A stretch of 64,000 nt of DNA from Niebla homalea (lineage: Eukaryota > Ascomycota > Lecanoromycetes > Lecanorales > Ramalinaceae): positions 1,922,001-1,986,000 of the forward strand of contig JAHGAU010000001.1 in the NCBI GenBank assembly GCA_019925105.1, given 5' to 3'. This document shows, in pieces, positions 1 to 10,527 of the stretch. The notes beneath the pieces were generated by a model. That model was not told where the DNA came from and made no database searches. It was given only the letters and a program-made list of their open reading frames with translations. Position 1 is the stretch's first letter. Each line of letters begins with the position of its first letter. The translations under genes were made by a program, and so were the position numbers.

Positions 1-967
1 GGTTAATTGGACTCTTTCACCAACGCCCATGAACAAAACATCTTTTTTTCAACAAGCATGCTGCGCCAGAAGGTACCTTCGATCCGACGGCTCCTCCCCT
101 GCTTTAGTCTCCTGTGGCAGATTCTGCATACCTACCTCTTCATTCTCAACACTGCCAGATCGCTAAAGTTTCAAGCATGACAACACGTGGATCTATCCAG
201 GCAAAGCTTAGATGGCAAACTCAGCATGTAGGGTATTGCGTATGTGGACATGATCCATGACAAGGCATATGGAGGCGCTGAATGAGGCTTAGATCCGTCT
301 GCCTCCGCTTTCTACTATGGCCTCAACGGTAGATCGTGCTAATGCCTCCTTTCCGACTGAACGGTCCGGACCTTGTATCTCGAGGCTTCCAATTGAATTG
401 CACGAGGGCTACATACGCCGACCCTGCTATGGCCGTGCAATGGATTTTGGCTGATTCTGTTGCCACCTGATTAGCGCCATTCTGCCAGGTAAATTGGGAG
501 TCGTCTTGACATAACTTCATTCTCGAGCCGCACTCATGCCTTCACTTACTTGGTCTTCAATTCCGGAAGTTGTCGCAAAATTGTTTGCCCCAAACCTTTT
601 GACCTTTGACCGACGAGCTCGGATGAGACCGACTTCTCGGTGAAGACGCAGCGTTTGGACATTCCCAAAGCTCAACTCACCGAAGGCGCTTCACGGTTCA
701 TATCCCTTACAAGCATCTCATTTCTTCACCTATTCTCACTGCCCCGCCTCAGACTTGGTGGAGAAGAGTGAAGCCTGGGAGTGGTGATAAACTGTGCTCT
801 TTTGCCTGTTTTGCGCATCATTCAACCTGTGACCTTCGCGCTTACTTCCTCTTCGACCTTACAACAGTGCTTGTTTCTGGCCTCAGCCTCCGTTCACCGA
901 CGCTGTCTGACCGTCCGACGTGGCTGTAAACACAGGATTAACCTTGGTTGCCGCAGCTTCGATCACC
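1..967. other. Intergenic stretch, no supported gene
   Basis: No reading frame here looks like a conserved protein. The open stretches at 323-520 (-) and 781-984 (+) are short, of unbiased composition and begin with non-ATG codons or lack recognisable domains. The last part is probably the promoter and 5' leader of the zinc-finger gene that starts at 968. Confidence 0.5.
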
Positions 968-1656
968 ATGGGGCATCATCTTGATCAGGTATTGTGCTCG
1001 CCTCCTTTTTCTCTACACGACTTACAAGGCTCCAGAACCGTGCCGTCGATTTATATAATCACCCATATACCAGCTACGACCCCAGTCTGAGCATCAGTAC
1101 TTACCCTCATGGACTACCATTAGAGGCTTGCAGCTCGCAATCGTCTCACAGCACTACTGGATCTTACGACTCTGGCTGTTCTGACCTCAGCAGTCCTATA
1201 TTGGACTCCAATTCACCCGTGGGCTCTGTTGTCCACATATATCCAGTACTAGATACCACTGGGCAAACCAGAAAATCCAAGACTCGTCTCAGCAGCTCAG
1301 GCAAGATGTCTTACAGCGGAAGTGTAAGCCCCACAAGGTACGTACTTTGGTCTTTTCTGATTCGCTCTTCACCACATCTAGGAAAAGCAGGTAAACTGAC
1401 AAACATGTGTGGCAGGGGCCAATTGCACCATTGCCTAGCAGGCGGCGGCTGCGAATACAGAACCGACCGCCATACAGACTTGAAGCGACACTACAAGGCA
1501 AAGCATCCCTGCCCGGGAGAGGAGATGTTTCAGTGCTCGTACAAGAGCTGCAAGAAAGAATTCACACGCAAAGATCATCTACGTGATCACTGCAAAAGGG
1601 TCCATTACCGAGACCTGCCAGTCGGACTGGGCGGCACTGGTGGCAAGTTGAGGTAG
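968..1656 (+). CDS. Small C2H2 zinc-finger protein, three exons
   Basis: Probable DNA-binding protein of about 187 residues. Proposed exons are 968-988, 1036-1337 and 1416-1656; both introns (47 and 78 nt) have GT..AG ends, and the joined length is a multiple of three. The ATG at 968 sits in a good context (ACCATGG). The N-terminal 100 residues are rich in Ser, Thr, Tyr and Pro. The C-terminus carries two C2H2 fingers: C-x5-C-x12-H-x4-H, then C-x4-C-x12-H-x4-H with the knuckle EFTRKDHLRDH. The 78 nt intron is a multiple of three, so retaining it would keep the frame and insert 26 residues just before the fingers. The first exon is short and inferred only from splice signals; a start at the in-frame ATG 1306 is the alternative. 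The target genes are unknown. Confidence 0.65.
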
Positions 1657-2662
1657 ACCCTGGAGGAGGACTTATCAGACTCGACTGCCGTTCATCCTTC
1701 TTTGTCACAACTGTATGTTCCTTGGCTGGCAGATTGATTTCCTTGTATAAATGGGTTTCGGGAGATGCAAATAAAAAGGGGGGCATTAGATGGGTGGGTA
1801 CTGGAGCAGTGGGGCTTAACGGTGACGGGCGCAATTCTCGGCTTCAACTCATTCATTGGGGGTGGGGGGACTCGAAATTCTGTAGATTTGGGGTCATACC
1901 TCGTGTAAACAAATGAAAGCCAGGGCAGATTTCACTTCACTTTTTTGGCAATTAGTCGTCTCCCGTCTGTAGTCAAGCAAGTGGTACGTTTGCCTAGATT
2001 GCCTGATTTCTGATTCGCTCATCTTGGCACGTTGAGGCTCTTCAAGGGCAATTCGAATCTACGATGATGTCGAGACCGTGCTGACGCTACGCTTCATCGT
2101 CTGCTACTAGCAAGTCGTTTCTGTAGTAAGAACACTCTTAGATGATTAAAGATTTTGGAGCGATGCGGACTATCCTACGCTTTTTTAAATCAAGTTGACA
2201 CGTAGCCTACAGGGCCATCGTTCATGATGTTTTTAAATGGCCCGAGTGGTGATGCAAATACTCTAGTCATCTAGACTCATCGTCTTCTTTGTAGACCATT
2301 GGTTGGAAGTCATCTTCGTGATGGCGTATCCTTAAACTTTCAGGGGCTCGCTTGCTTCCGCGCGTGCCTTTTGCTTCCTCACATGGAGTAGAAGTACCCC
2401 GGAAACGGGCCAACCGGGCTGCCGGGAACACCCTGGGTCAGGTACTTTGTTGATCACTTCAAATTAAGACCTCATGCTTGCCGCAGACGAGCTACTGCGT
2501 ACCTCGTTATCGTTCGCTCATCTGGTAGAGCCTTGCTATGCGGTCTGCAAGACAAACACACACAGAATTGCTTCGGGCAAGCTCTTTCAGTCTGGAAAAG
2601 CTACGAGGCAGAGTATGAGCACCGTTTGAGGTGACCGTACAATATTAAGCCGGACCGCCATC
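1657..2662. other. Intergenic, 3' flank of zinc-finger gene and OSH3 promoter
   Basis: About 1 kb without a convincing gene. The open frame at 1722-1916 (+) is low-complexity and Gly/Trp-rich, so probably chance. The stretch from about 2300 to 2660 lies directly before the oxysterol-binding protein start and presumably holds its promoter. I see no defined regulatory motif. Confidence 0.5.
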
Positions 2663-5600
2663 ATGGCAGGAATGGAGCAACTCGAGATTCATAGCAAGGT
2701 GAGGAAGTTGTAATGGAGAGATTGTACAACCGCACTGACTTCTCGACCAGTCTTACTTATTACGCTGGGTCCATGTGAAGGAAGACCATACAATATCCTG
2801 GAGTATAAGACCTGAAAAGAAGTCCATAAACTTCGCCATCTTCAAGCATCCAGGTTCTCACTCGCTCTCCACGCCGAAGCTCAATTCGTCTACCTTCGAA
2901 CCGCCCCCTACACCTGGCTTACCCACAGAAGATGCTCAGAATGAGGCCAAGTCAGCGCACAATGCCTCCTCAACTGCCGCAGAGAAGCTGAAAGCGATCG
3001 GTTTAAAGCCCATCCAATGGTGTGGCACCTATGAGTCAAACAAGGTGAACACAGGAGAATATCATATCCCGTCGGGAGGAGGAGGAATGTATGCGCTCGT
3101 CTTTGACAATACTTTTTCCAAACAACATTCGAAAAAGGTCACCTTTGTCCTTCTCACCTATCCCACAAAGTCACCTCCTCAGTCTAGCCACCACTCGCAT
3201 TACGTCCAAGGTCAAGAAGGCGTAAGCTCTAACAGTTTGAAAGACCCTTTGAATCAAAACAAGCTTGCATACAAGCCATCCTCAGGTTCGCTTCCACAGC
3301 TGCAATATACAACGTCACAGAGAATAGCGAACAGGTCTGAGTCGCGTGATCGTAGTCACCAGCTACCTGAAATTCCGGGGATCTCTAGGTTCTTTACTGG
3401 TGTTCTGCAGAAACGACGGAGAAAGCGTCATCAAGGCTGGGCCCGCAGATTCTTCTCCCTTGATTACAAGACTTCAACTCTCTCTTACTATCATGACCGA
3501 AACACAATCAATCTCAGGGGCGCAATTCCATTGTCTCTCGCGGCGCTGGGTGCCAATGCAACCACAAGGCAAATAAGCATTGATTCGGGAGCCGAGATCT
3601 GGCACCTTAGGGCAGCTAATCAGAACGATTTCGCGTCTTGGAAGCATGCTCTCGAGCTTGCCAACACATCTGCAGAGGCTTCAACACCAGTTGTAGGTAC
3701 ACGGAGAAGCTCCTTGGGTAGGCAATTGTCGAGTCGAAAGGATAGTATTGCCGAAGAACGGGAATGGCAACATGTTGAGACACTCTTGTCCAGGGTCAAA
3801 GGCTCTCGAGATGTGGCAAAAACGATAGCCAAAGATACCGATCCAAAGTATCTATCTTCTCCGGTTCTCAGGCCATCGTTTCCTGTATCTGCCACCTCGA
3901 GCCCATTAGAGAGCTCTTCAGAACACAGCTCGAATGACTATTTTGCTGACAGCGCCAACACTCCCCGTCCTTTTTGGAAGCGCAAGCCAAGCTCAGACAG
4001 GCCTATGCCTGGGACATTCAAGCGAAGCGTTTCGGCAACACCTTCATTTAGTCCATCCCAAAGGAGCGCACCTCCAGCTCCCCTCGGACCTTCTTCTACC
4101 GCTCTGGAAAATCGAAGTCTCACAACGCATACGGAGGACGGCATCCATGATCACTGTATGTCGCTGATGCGGGATCTGGATGCCATTGTCACAGACTTTG
4201 ATATGCTTGTGCGCGAAGGCAACAGGCGTCGGGAGCCACTCTCACAGTCTATCCTGTCACGGCATAGCATCGATTCCCAGGATGAGGAGTTCTTCGATGC
4301 CGAGCTAGGCAACAGCTCACTGCTTCTAGACATACATCTAGAAACTGACGAAGAAATGTCTGATCGTGGAGTGGTTGATGATGGCGACTCGAGTTCTGAA
4401 AGCGAGATTGAGGCATCAGGAAGCACTCAAGTATCAGGCAAAGCGAAGACTTCAAATGACGCAGGATATCCTTCAAAGCCTGATCAACTGCCACCTCTAC
4501 CATGTCCGCCTATCAAGCGTCGACATCTTGTGCGTCCACCGAGCGTTAGCCCTCCGAGTCTGATTGGCTTTCTCCGGAAGAACATGGGTAAAGATATGTC
4601 GACAATCGCGATGCCTGTCTCTGCCAATGAACCGATTTCGTTACTTCAACGAATTGCGGAGATGCTCGAATATTCAGAATTGCTCGATCAGGCGGCCAGC
4701 GCCAGATCCAGTGCCGAAGGCTTGAATTTCGTCACAGCCTTTGCCATATCACAACTCTCAAGTGCTCGTGTCAAAGACCGGGCGATCCGCAAACCGTTCA
4801 ATCCGATGCTGGGTGAAACATTCGAATTGGTACGGGAGGACCGCCAATTTCGCTTCCTCGCAGAGAAGATCTCTCACCGACCTGTTGGACTTGCATGTCA
4901 AGCGGAAAGCCCTAGTTGGTGCCTGACGCAATCGCCGCGACCGAGCCAGAAGTTCTGGGGCAAGTCTGCGGAGTTGATGACCGACGGCAAAGTCCGTATC
5001 ATCTTGCATAGCACTGGCGAGAGATTCAGCTGGACTCCAGCCACCAGCTTCTTGCGCAATGTCATCGCCGGCGAGAAGTATGTTGAGCCTGTTGGTACGA
5101 TGACCGTGGTAAATGAGACGAGTGGGGAGAAGAGCGTGGCGACTTTCAAAGCCGGGGGCATGTTTTCGGGTCGCAGCGAGGACGTTACCGTGCAGATGTA
5201 CGATTCGCAAGGTTCGGAGATGTCCCTTGGACTGGTGGGGAAATGGAATTCATCCTTGGCTGTCACGGAGAAGGGCAATATCCGATCCACGGGGAACCCT
5301 ATCTGGACCGTCACCGATCTGGCTCCCGATGCAGCAAAGCGTTATGGTTTCACCGATTTTGCAGCGTCACTGAATGAGATTACCGTGATTGAGGAGGGGA
5401 AATTACCGCCGACCGACAGCCGACTGCGACCTGACCAACGCGCGGTGGAAGATGGAGACTTGGACAGAGCGGAAAGCGTGAAGAAAATCCTGGAAGAGGC
5501 CCAGCGGGACAGGCGAAAGGTGATGGAGGACCGGGGGGCAGAGTGGCAGCCTCAATGGTTCCAGAGGATGGATGCTGGTGACGGTGAGGATGTTTGGATG

Positions 5601-5681
5601 GAAACCGGGGGTAAGTTGGGATACTGGGGACGACGACAGACGGGCAGTTGGAATGGAATAGATGATATCTTTGCCGTTTGA
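2663..5681 (+). CDS. OSH3: Oxysterol-binding protein, Osh3 type (GOLD-PH-FFAT-ORD)
   Basis: Lipid-transfer protein of 988 residues expected at ER-plasma membrane contacts, where Osh3-type proteins bind PI4P through the ORD. Exons are 2663-2698 and 2751-5681 with a 52 nt intron; the first exon encodes MAGMEQLEIHSK, which joins SYLLRWVHV to give a typical Osh3 N-terminus. Domains: GOLD-like region (about 1-180), PH domain (about 225-316), FFAT-like motif EEFFDAE near residue 523 for VAP binding, and ORD (about 615-970) with the conserved stretch KPFNPMLGETFE. The OSBP fingerprint reads EKISHRPV, with Arg where many ORDs have the second His of SHHPP. The central 300 residues are Ser/Pro-rich and probably disordered. 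The stop lies 255 nt from the stop of the convergent HIUase gene. Confidence 0.93.
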
Positions 5682-5936
5682 AATATTGGAGGGCACCGCT
5701 TGATTGTGTAAATATGTACCATCGCTCTGAGCGTGGAAGGTTATGTACCCCTGGATAGTACGGGAGGCAGGATTGAAATATTCCCAAGTAACCGTCAAAT
5801 CGTGTCTGCCATCAGGTTCTGCTTTCCATCCCAGTATTGCCCCGTACCGAACATTGATCAAAAACTTGCAAAACGTAAAAGCCAGGATATCCATTCCTTC
5901 CTACCACCCTCAAAACCCAACACCCAAGTCGCCCGA

Positions 5937-6491
5937 TCAACTCCCCCGATACGTCGTATACCCCCACGGCCCCAACAGCAAGGGAACATGGTAATGCCTC
6001 CCGCCATTCCCGCCCTCGACGAAGAACCCCACCCGCACCTCCGGCCAAAAGGTCCTCCCTTCCCCATAATACGCCCCCGTCTGGAACCTCAACTCCCACA
6101 CGGTCCGCCCCCCGCCGTCACCATCATCGGGGTTGTCGCTGTGCACCTGCATGTTCTCGAAGATCTCCTGCAGGGACGGCCCGTCCGGTTGGTTCCACCG
6201 GGATACCCGACCGTCGGCGTCGGTCTGTGCGGTGAAGGGGGCCGAGGGGCCGAGGGGGCGGAGGAGGGTCAGGGAGACGGTGAGGGCGCGGGCGGGGAGG
6301 CCGGTGGTGGTGTCGAGGACGTGGCAGGTTATGGGATCTCTGGTGGGTTTGGCAGGGGTGGGGTTGGAGGGAGCGGCGGTGGGGGCGGTTGGGTCGGTGC
6401 TGATGGCGGTGCTGGTGGTGTTGGCGTCGAAGGGTGAGAGGGTTGTTTTGGTGGTTTTCATGGAGGAGGAAGATGGGGCTTCGGGGTCCAT
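5937..6491 (-). CDS. 5-hydroxyisourate hydrolase (transthyretin-like)
   Basis: Hydrolyses 5-hydroxyisourate, the product of urate oxidase, to OHCU in purine breakdown. Single exon, 184 residues. The transthyretin-like domain starts near residue 53 with ITCHVLDTTTGLPA and ends in the family hallmark YRGS at the extreme C-terminus; HYHVPLLLGPWGY carries the catalytic His residues. The first 50 residues are a Ser/Thr/Pro/Ala-rich extension that bacterial members lack; an internal Met at residue 11 is an alternative start. The terminal tetrapeptide is not a canonical peroxisomal PTS1. No uricase or OHCU decarboxylase gene lies in this window. The third codon positions are strongly G/C. The gene converges with OSH3 and diverges from GET3. 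Confidence 0.93.
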   Translation of the reverse strand: MDPEAPSSSSMKTTKTTLSPFDANTTSTAISTDPTAPTAAPSNPTPAKPTRDPITCHVLDTTTGLPARALTVSLTLLRPLGPSAPFTAQTDADGRVSRWNQPDGPSLQEIFENMQVHSDNPDDGDGGGRTVWELRFQTGAYYGEGRTFWPEVRVGFFVEGGNGGRHYHVPLLLGPWGYTTYRGS

Positions 6492-7027
6492 GTTGGTAAG
6501 GGCGGTGATGTGCTTCTGGGAGGGGGAGAGTGAATGAAAGATGGGAGTTCAGGGAGGGATCACGTTTTATAACGCATTCACTTTCGAGGGAATGGGAGTG
6601 AATGGAGGTGAGGATCGGATAAAGCCTGAATCAACTTGCTTCACTTCACTCTTGATATGCAGTGGAGGGCGAGACCCTTCACTATCGTTGCGTTCCATAT
6701 TTCGGCTGTCGCCACAGTGAATCAAAAAGTGGCTGCCCCTGGGCTCGTGGTCTAGAACCCTGGGCGGGAGCCCGATCTGGCGGGGAACGACACATGAGAG
6801 CGCGGGGCTCCGCGACCGACGTCACTGGCACCAGATCTCTGAACGCTAAAGATTCAGGCTTCAGCCACACAGGCAAGACAACATCATTGATCAACATACT
6901 TATCCAAAAAGCTACTGCAAATCCTTGAATACTAAATCTCGCAGCTGAGCCCCCGTCCCAAATTCCTATATACTGGTACGAAAAAGGCGCTTAGACTCCT
7001 ACCGTAATCTCGAGGCGGTCTCCCAAA
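6492..7027. promoter_or_regulatory. Divergent promoter region, HIUase / GET3
   Basis: 536 nt separating the starts of the HIUase gene (-) and GET3 (+), so both promoters must lie here. It contains the palindrome GACGTC near 6820, a core shared with CRE elements but without the full TGACGTCA. No TATA box can be assigned with confidence. Confidence 0.4.
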
Positions 7028-8173
7028 ATGTCCGCAGCAGTCGACGCAGATGCGGACGACCTGGCGCCAACCCTAGAATCGATCATCAACCAAAAATCCC
7101 TCCGATGGATATTTGTGGGTGGGAAAGGCGGAGTCGGCAAGACTACAACATCCTGCTCGCTGGCTATACAGCTTGCACGAGTGCGCAAATCCGTCCTGCT
7201 CATCTCGACCGATCCGGCCCACAACCTGAGCGATGCCTTCAGTCAAAAGTTCGGAAAGGAAGCCAGACTGATTGATGGCTTCACCAACCTGAGCGCCATG
7301 GAGATTGATCCCAACGGCAGTATCCAGGATCTCCTGAAGGAGGGAGGAGAGAATGCCGAAGAGATCATGGCGCAGACCGGAGGCATGGGTAGTATGATGC
7401 AGGACCTTGCGTTTAGCGTACGTGATTCGATTCGAGCTTTTGAGCGCAGGTTCGGAAACATGGCTCACTCCTTGTTTACAGATCCCTGGGGTTGACGAGG
7501 CCATGTCGTTTGCCGAAGTACTGAAACAAGTCAAATCCCTTTCCTACGAAACCATCATCTTCGACACAGCGCCAACAGGCCACACACTCCGATTTCTTCA
7601 GTTCCCCACAGTTATGGAAAAAGCACTGGCAAAGATCTCCCAGCTATCCACGCAATTCGGCCCGATGCTCAACTCAGTCATTAGTGCTCGCGGTGGCTTG
7701 CCAGGCGGGCAGAACCTCGACGAGATAATAGCCAAGATGGAGTCGTTGAGATCCACCATCAGTGAGGTCAACACGCAGTTCAAGAATGCTGATATGACGA
7801 CTTTTGTGTGCGTCTGCATACCAGAGTTTTTGTCACTATACGAGACCGAGCGGATGATCCAGGAGCTGTCGAGCTATGAGATCGACACGCATGCGATAGT
7901 GGTCAACCAATTGCTCTTCCCCAAAAAGAGCAACGAGTGCGAACAATGCAATGCGCGGAGAAAGATGCAAAAGAAGTACTTAGAGCAAATTGAGGAGCTA
8001 TACGATGAATTCAATGTGGTGAAGATGCCGCTTCTGGTCGAGGAAGTAAGGGGCAAGGAGAAATTGGAAAGGTATGTATTTGCCTTATATTACCGCCAGA
8101 CAATTTGACTGACGACGATGCCAAACATAGCTTCAGCGAGATGCTTGTAAAGCCTTATCAGCCTCCAGAGTAA
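7028..8173 (+). CDS. GET3: ATPase Get3, tail-anchored protein targeting factor
   Basis: Cytosolic homodimeric ATPase (ArsA/TRC40 family) that takes tail-anchored proteins to the ER Get1/Get2 receptor. Three exons, 7028-7417, 7482-8071 and 8131-8173, encode 340 residues, close to the usual fungal length. Visible motifs: deviant P-loop [10 protein letters not shown] near residue 35, switch [13 protein letters not shown], switch [12 protein letters not shown], and the zinc-binding pair CEQC that bridges the dimer. Introns are 64 and 59 nt. The last exon encodes only the final 14 residues and is fixed by a phase-2 junction that reads directly to the TAA at 8171. Nothing is unusual in the protein. 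Confidence 0.95.
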
Positions 8174-8305
8174 GGTCATAATGATCTTGATGAACGTGAG
8201 CAAGTACTAGATCTAGCGTCTGCAGCGAACGGTTACATTTCTCGAGAGGCCCTACTTCTTGAGCAGTACCAGTGTCTCCCTCTTTTCCATTGTGTCTATT
8301 TTTGA

Positions 8306-10003
8306 TTGGTCCACGCTAGTAAGCCTTGCATTATACGCACCTGGTCTGATGCTTCCTCCGAAAGAGTTGACGAGGCTGCATCATGGCTGCGCTCCCACTT
8401 ACTGAAATCTTTTCTCTCGGAAGATGATGCCTTTAAAAAGATTCTCATCAATAGTAAACTAAGGACGATTGATTCTCCTTCAACGATACCCCCAGTGAAT
8501 TTCAAGACCATGAACAGTTCGAGCGGGATGTACAGCCCACTGGACGAGCTCCTCTCGGCAATTGTGGAAAGAATTGATCCGGGAGCAAAACCAAAATGAT
8601 GGGCCGAAGCAAGTCACGCTGTCTCCAAAGAAATAGCCGACGACCCCACTTGAGAGGTCCTGGAGAGTATGGACTCACCTGGTTCACATAATTTGAGAGG
8701 TGCTGTTCTTCACATCCAACCGCTACGACTGAGCGGCTCGCGCTTTGCTTATCTACGCCCCACTTCCAAATTCCTATCTACGGACATCCACTTGGTAGGA
8801 AACCCTGAGCATGTCGAACGACTCGGGTGGGCTGATATCAGTCAAGTTACGCCCTATGGCGACAGAGTAACTCGCGTTGCTCAATCAATCTTTAGCAAGA
8901 TCCAGTTGGTTCGCGTTGACGGGCATGGTGAAGAGTATAGCCATTATAAGATTCCTCGGTGCATGCTCTCAGTCGACGACGCCGTTTTCGTGGCGCCGCC
9001 AGAAGACTGGATGATTAATCTGGAAAATTTCAGACACTGCTGCATCAGTCAATTCGAGGAATTGCAAAGCATCATTGGATGCAGAATGCCTTCCACTCTC
9101 TCTCTCTCCCTCTCTCTTTCTCTCCCTCCCTCTCTCTTTCTCTCCCTCCCTCTCTCTTTCTCTCCCTCCCTCTCTCTTTCTCTCCCTCCCTCTCTCTTTC
9201 TCTCCCTCCCTCTCATGACAATCACCAAAGATTCATTGAATATCGTCTTAAAACCCAGGATTCTCAATTAGACGGACAAGTTCGCACAGGATTGGAGAAG
9301 AATCACGAAGATGCCCAAGCTGCAAGAGAGGTGCTATCAGGTAATTTTCCAACAGCGGCTTGGATGACTGTATACCGAGCATTGCCTCATGTCCGCAAAT
9401 GGCGTATCGCAATTTTTACATATCCGAGGAGGATCTGGGTGACGCGCTCTTTGCAGCAGCGATTACGACTCTTTCTAAGGCAAAAGCGAGACCTTACGAA
9501 TTTATGGTGGAATGTATTATGACAGGCCACTTTGGATGGAAACGTCGCTAGGGTGGCTACAATTCGGTCTCAGTTACCTGCAGGGGAATCATTTTCAGCC
9601 ACTTGTTGAGGACCATGAAAGTATAGCACCACGGGCAGCGAATGCTATCGCTGCAGTGCTGAAAAAGTGCAACCACACCCTTCAAGAACCTACAACCAAA
9701 GACGTTTGGCATTTGCAATGGCCCGGCAGCGAAGTCATCGCCCTACCTGACTTAAGACGTCGGGTCCTCCAGCGCTGCTATATCAGGCCCCAAAACCTAA
9801 ACAAGTGGATAGACAAAACGCCCGTACTGCAACATCTTGAGATAAATGATGCAGTCTTTTATGAAGATTGGTTCTCTGAGTTCCGCTTCAACTTCGATGC
9901 CTTGCGGAATCATTCAAAGAGAAGAGAATCCGATGTAGTGAAGCATGGACCAGAACTCAGATCAATATGGACTACCACACTCATGACTTTGGGAAATTTC
10001 TAG
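8306..10003 (+). pseudogene. Broken unrecognised reading frame with CT-rich repeat
   Basis: I do not recognise the protein. A frame runs from about 8306 to the repeat at 9096 with only two stops inside it (TGA at 8597 and 8651), both of which would be CGA before a C-to-T change. After the pyrimidine repeat, protein-like sequence continues in three successive frames: about 9215-9355, 9360-9545 and 9512-10003. The last piece ends in a tract with aromatic and charged residues typical of a folded fungal protein. Stops plus frame jumps without good splice sites suggest a decayed gene. An expressed multi-exon gene with introns I failed to place is the alternative. It sits between GET3 and GCP3, with no neighbour that explains it. 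Confidence 0.4.
9096..9214 (+). repeat. Polypyrimidine minisatellite, five 20 bp units
   Basis: Uninterrupted run of C and T for 119 nt. Positions 9111-9210 are five perfect head-to-tail copies of the 20-mer TCTCTCTTTCTCTCCCTCCC, flanked by further CT sequence. Because 20 is not a multiple of three, each unit gained or lost shifts the reading frame of the surrounding open frame. Long polypurine-polypyrimidine tracts of this type can adopt triplex (H-DNA) structure. Confidence 0.95.
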
Positions 10004-10527
10004 AGAAGCAAGAGCACGAAAACTATCTGGAGAATGTCAACAGAGGAACTTAGCGGGGTTGGATCAGTGACAGATCCTTCTAGACTTCTTACGCTGGAGA
10101 TTGTTGGTCTCGAAGTATTTCAGTGATGGATGATCTATAATCCATGCTCATTCTGAAGAGCCTGTTACGAGATTACCAATATCGGTGTTGAACAGGGGCA
10201 TTTCAGGGTACCTTTTCCGCTGCCCCCCTCCTTTACTCCACTCATATCATCAAGCGTCTCAATAGTGTGGACCCTTCTCAAGTCATTATGCTAGACGGCT
10301 GTGGGATACCAAGAGTTACTCCAAGCTATTGTGTGTAGGTACAGATTCTTGGACTCCAAAAGTGCGGGCAGCCCCTTTCCGCAATGCCGCAATATGATTG
10401 GCCAATCTTAGCCGAGCCTTATATTTATATTTGCGGCAGGTGGGGCCGAGGGCAGACGCGCTCTTGGAGAACACACCGCGCAGGCTCAGGAATTTACCTG
10501 TTACTCAAGAAATTCGAAAATGCGCTC
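10004..10527. other. Intergenic, probable GCP3 promoter and leader
   Basis: No separate gene seen. The GCP3 frame is open upstream to an in-frame ATG at 10384, which would add 48 residues. That extension has no conserved character, so the ATG at 10528 is preferred as the start and the rest is treated as leader. Confidence 0.45.

Noticed and set aside
4758..5210. Antisense frame of 150 codons within the ORD of OSH3
   Set aside because: Fully inside a strongly supported exon and without any motif of its own.
5733..6437. Gly/Val-rich 234-codon plus-strand frame over the HIUase gene
   Set aside because: It is the complement of the Pro/Thr/Ala-rich HIUase sequence and low-complexity; the minus-strand frame has the YRGS signature.
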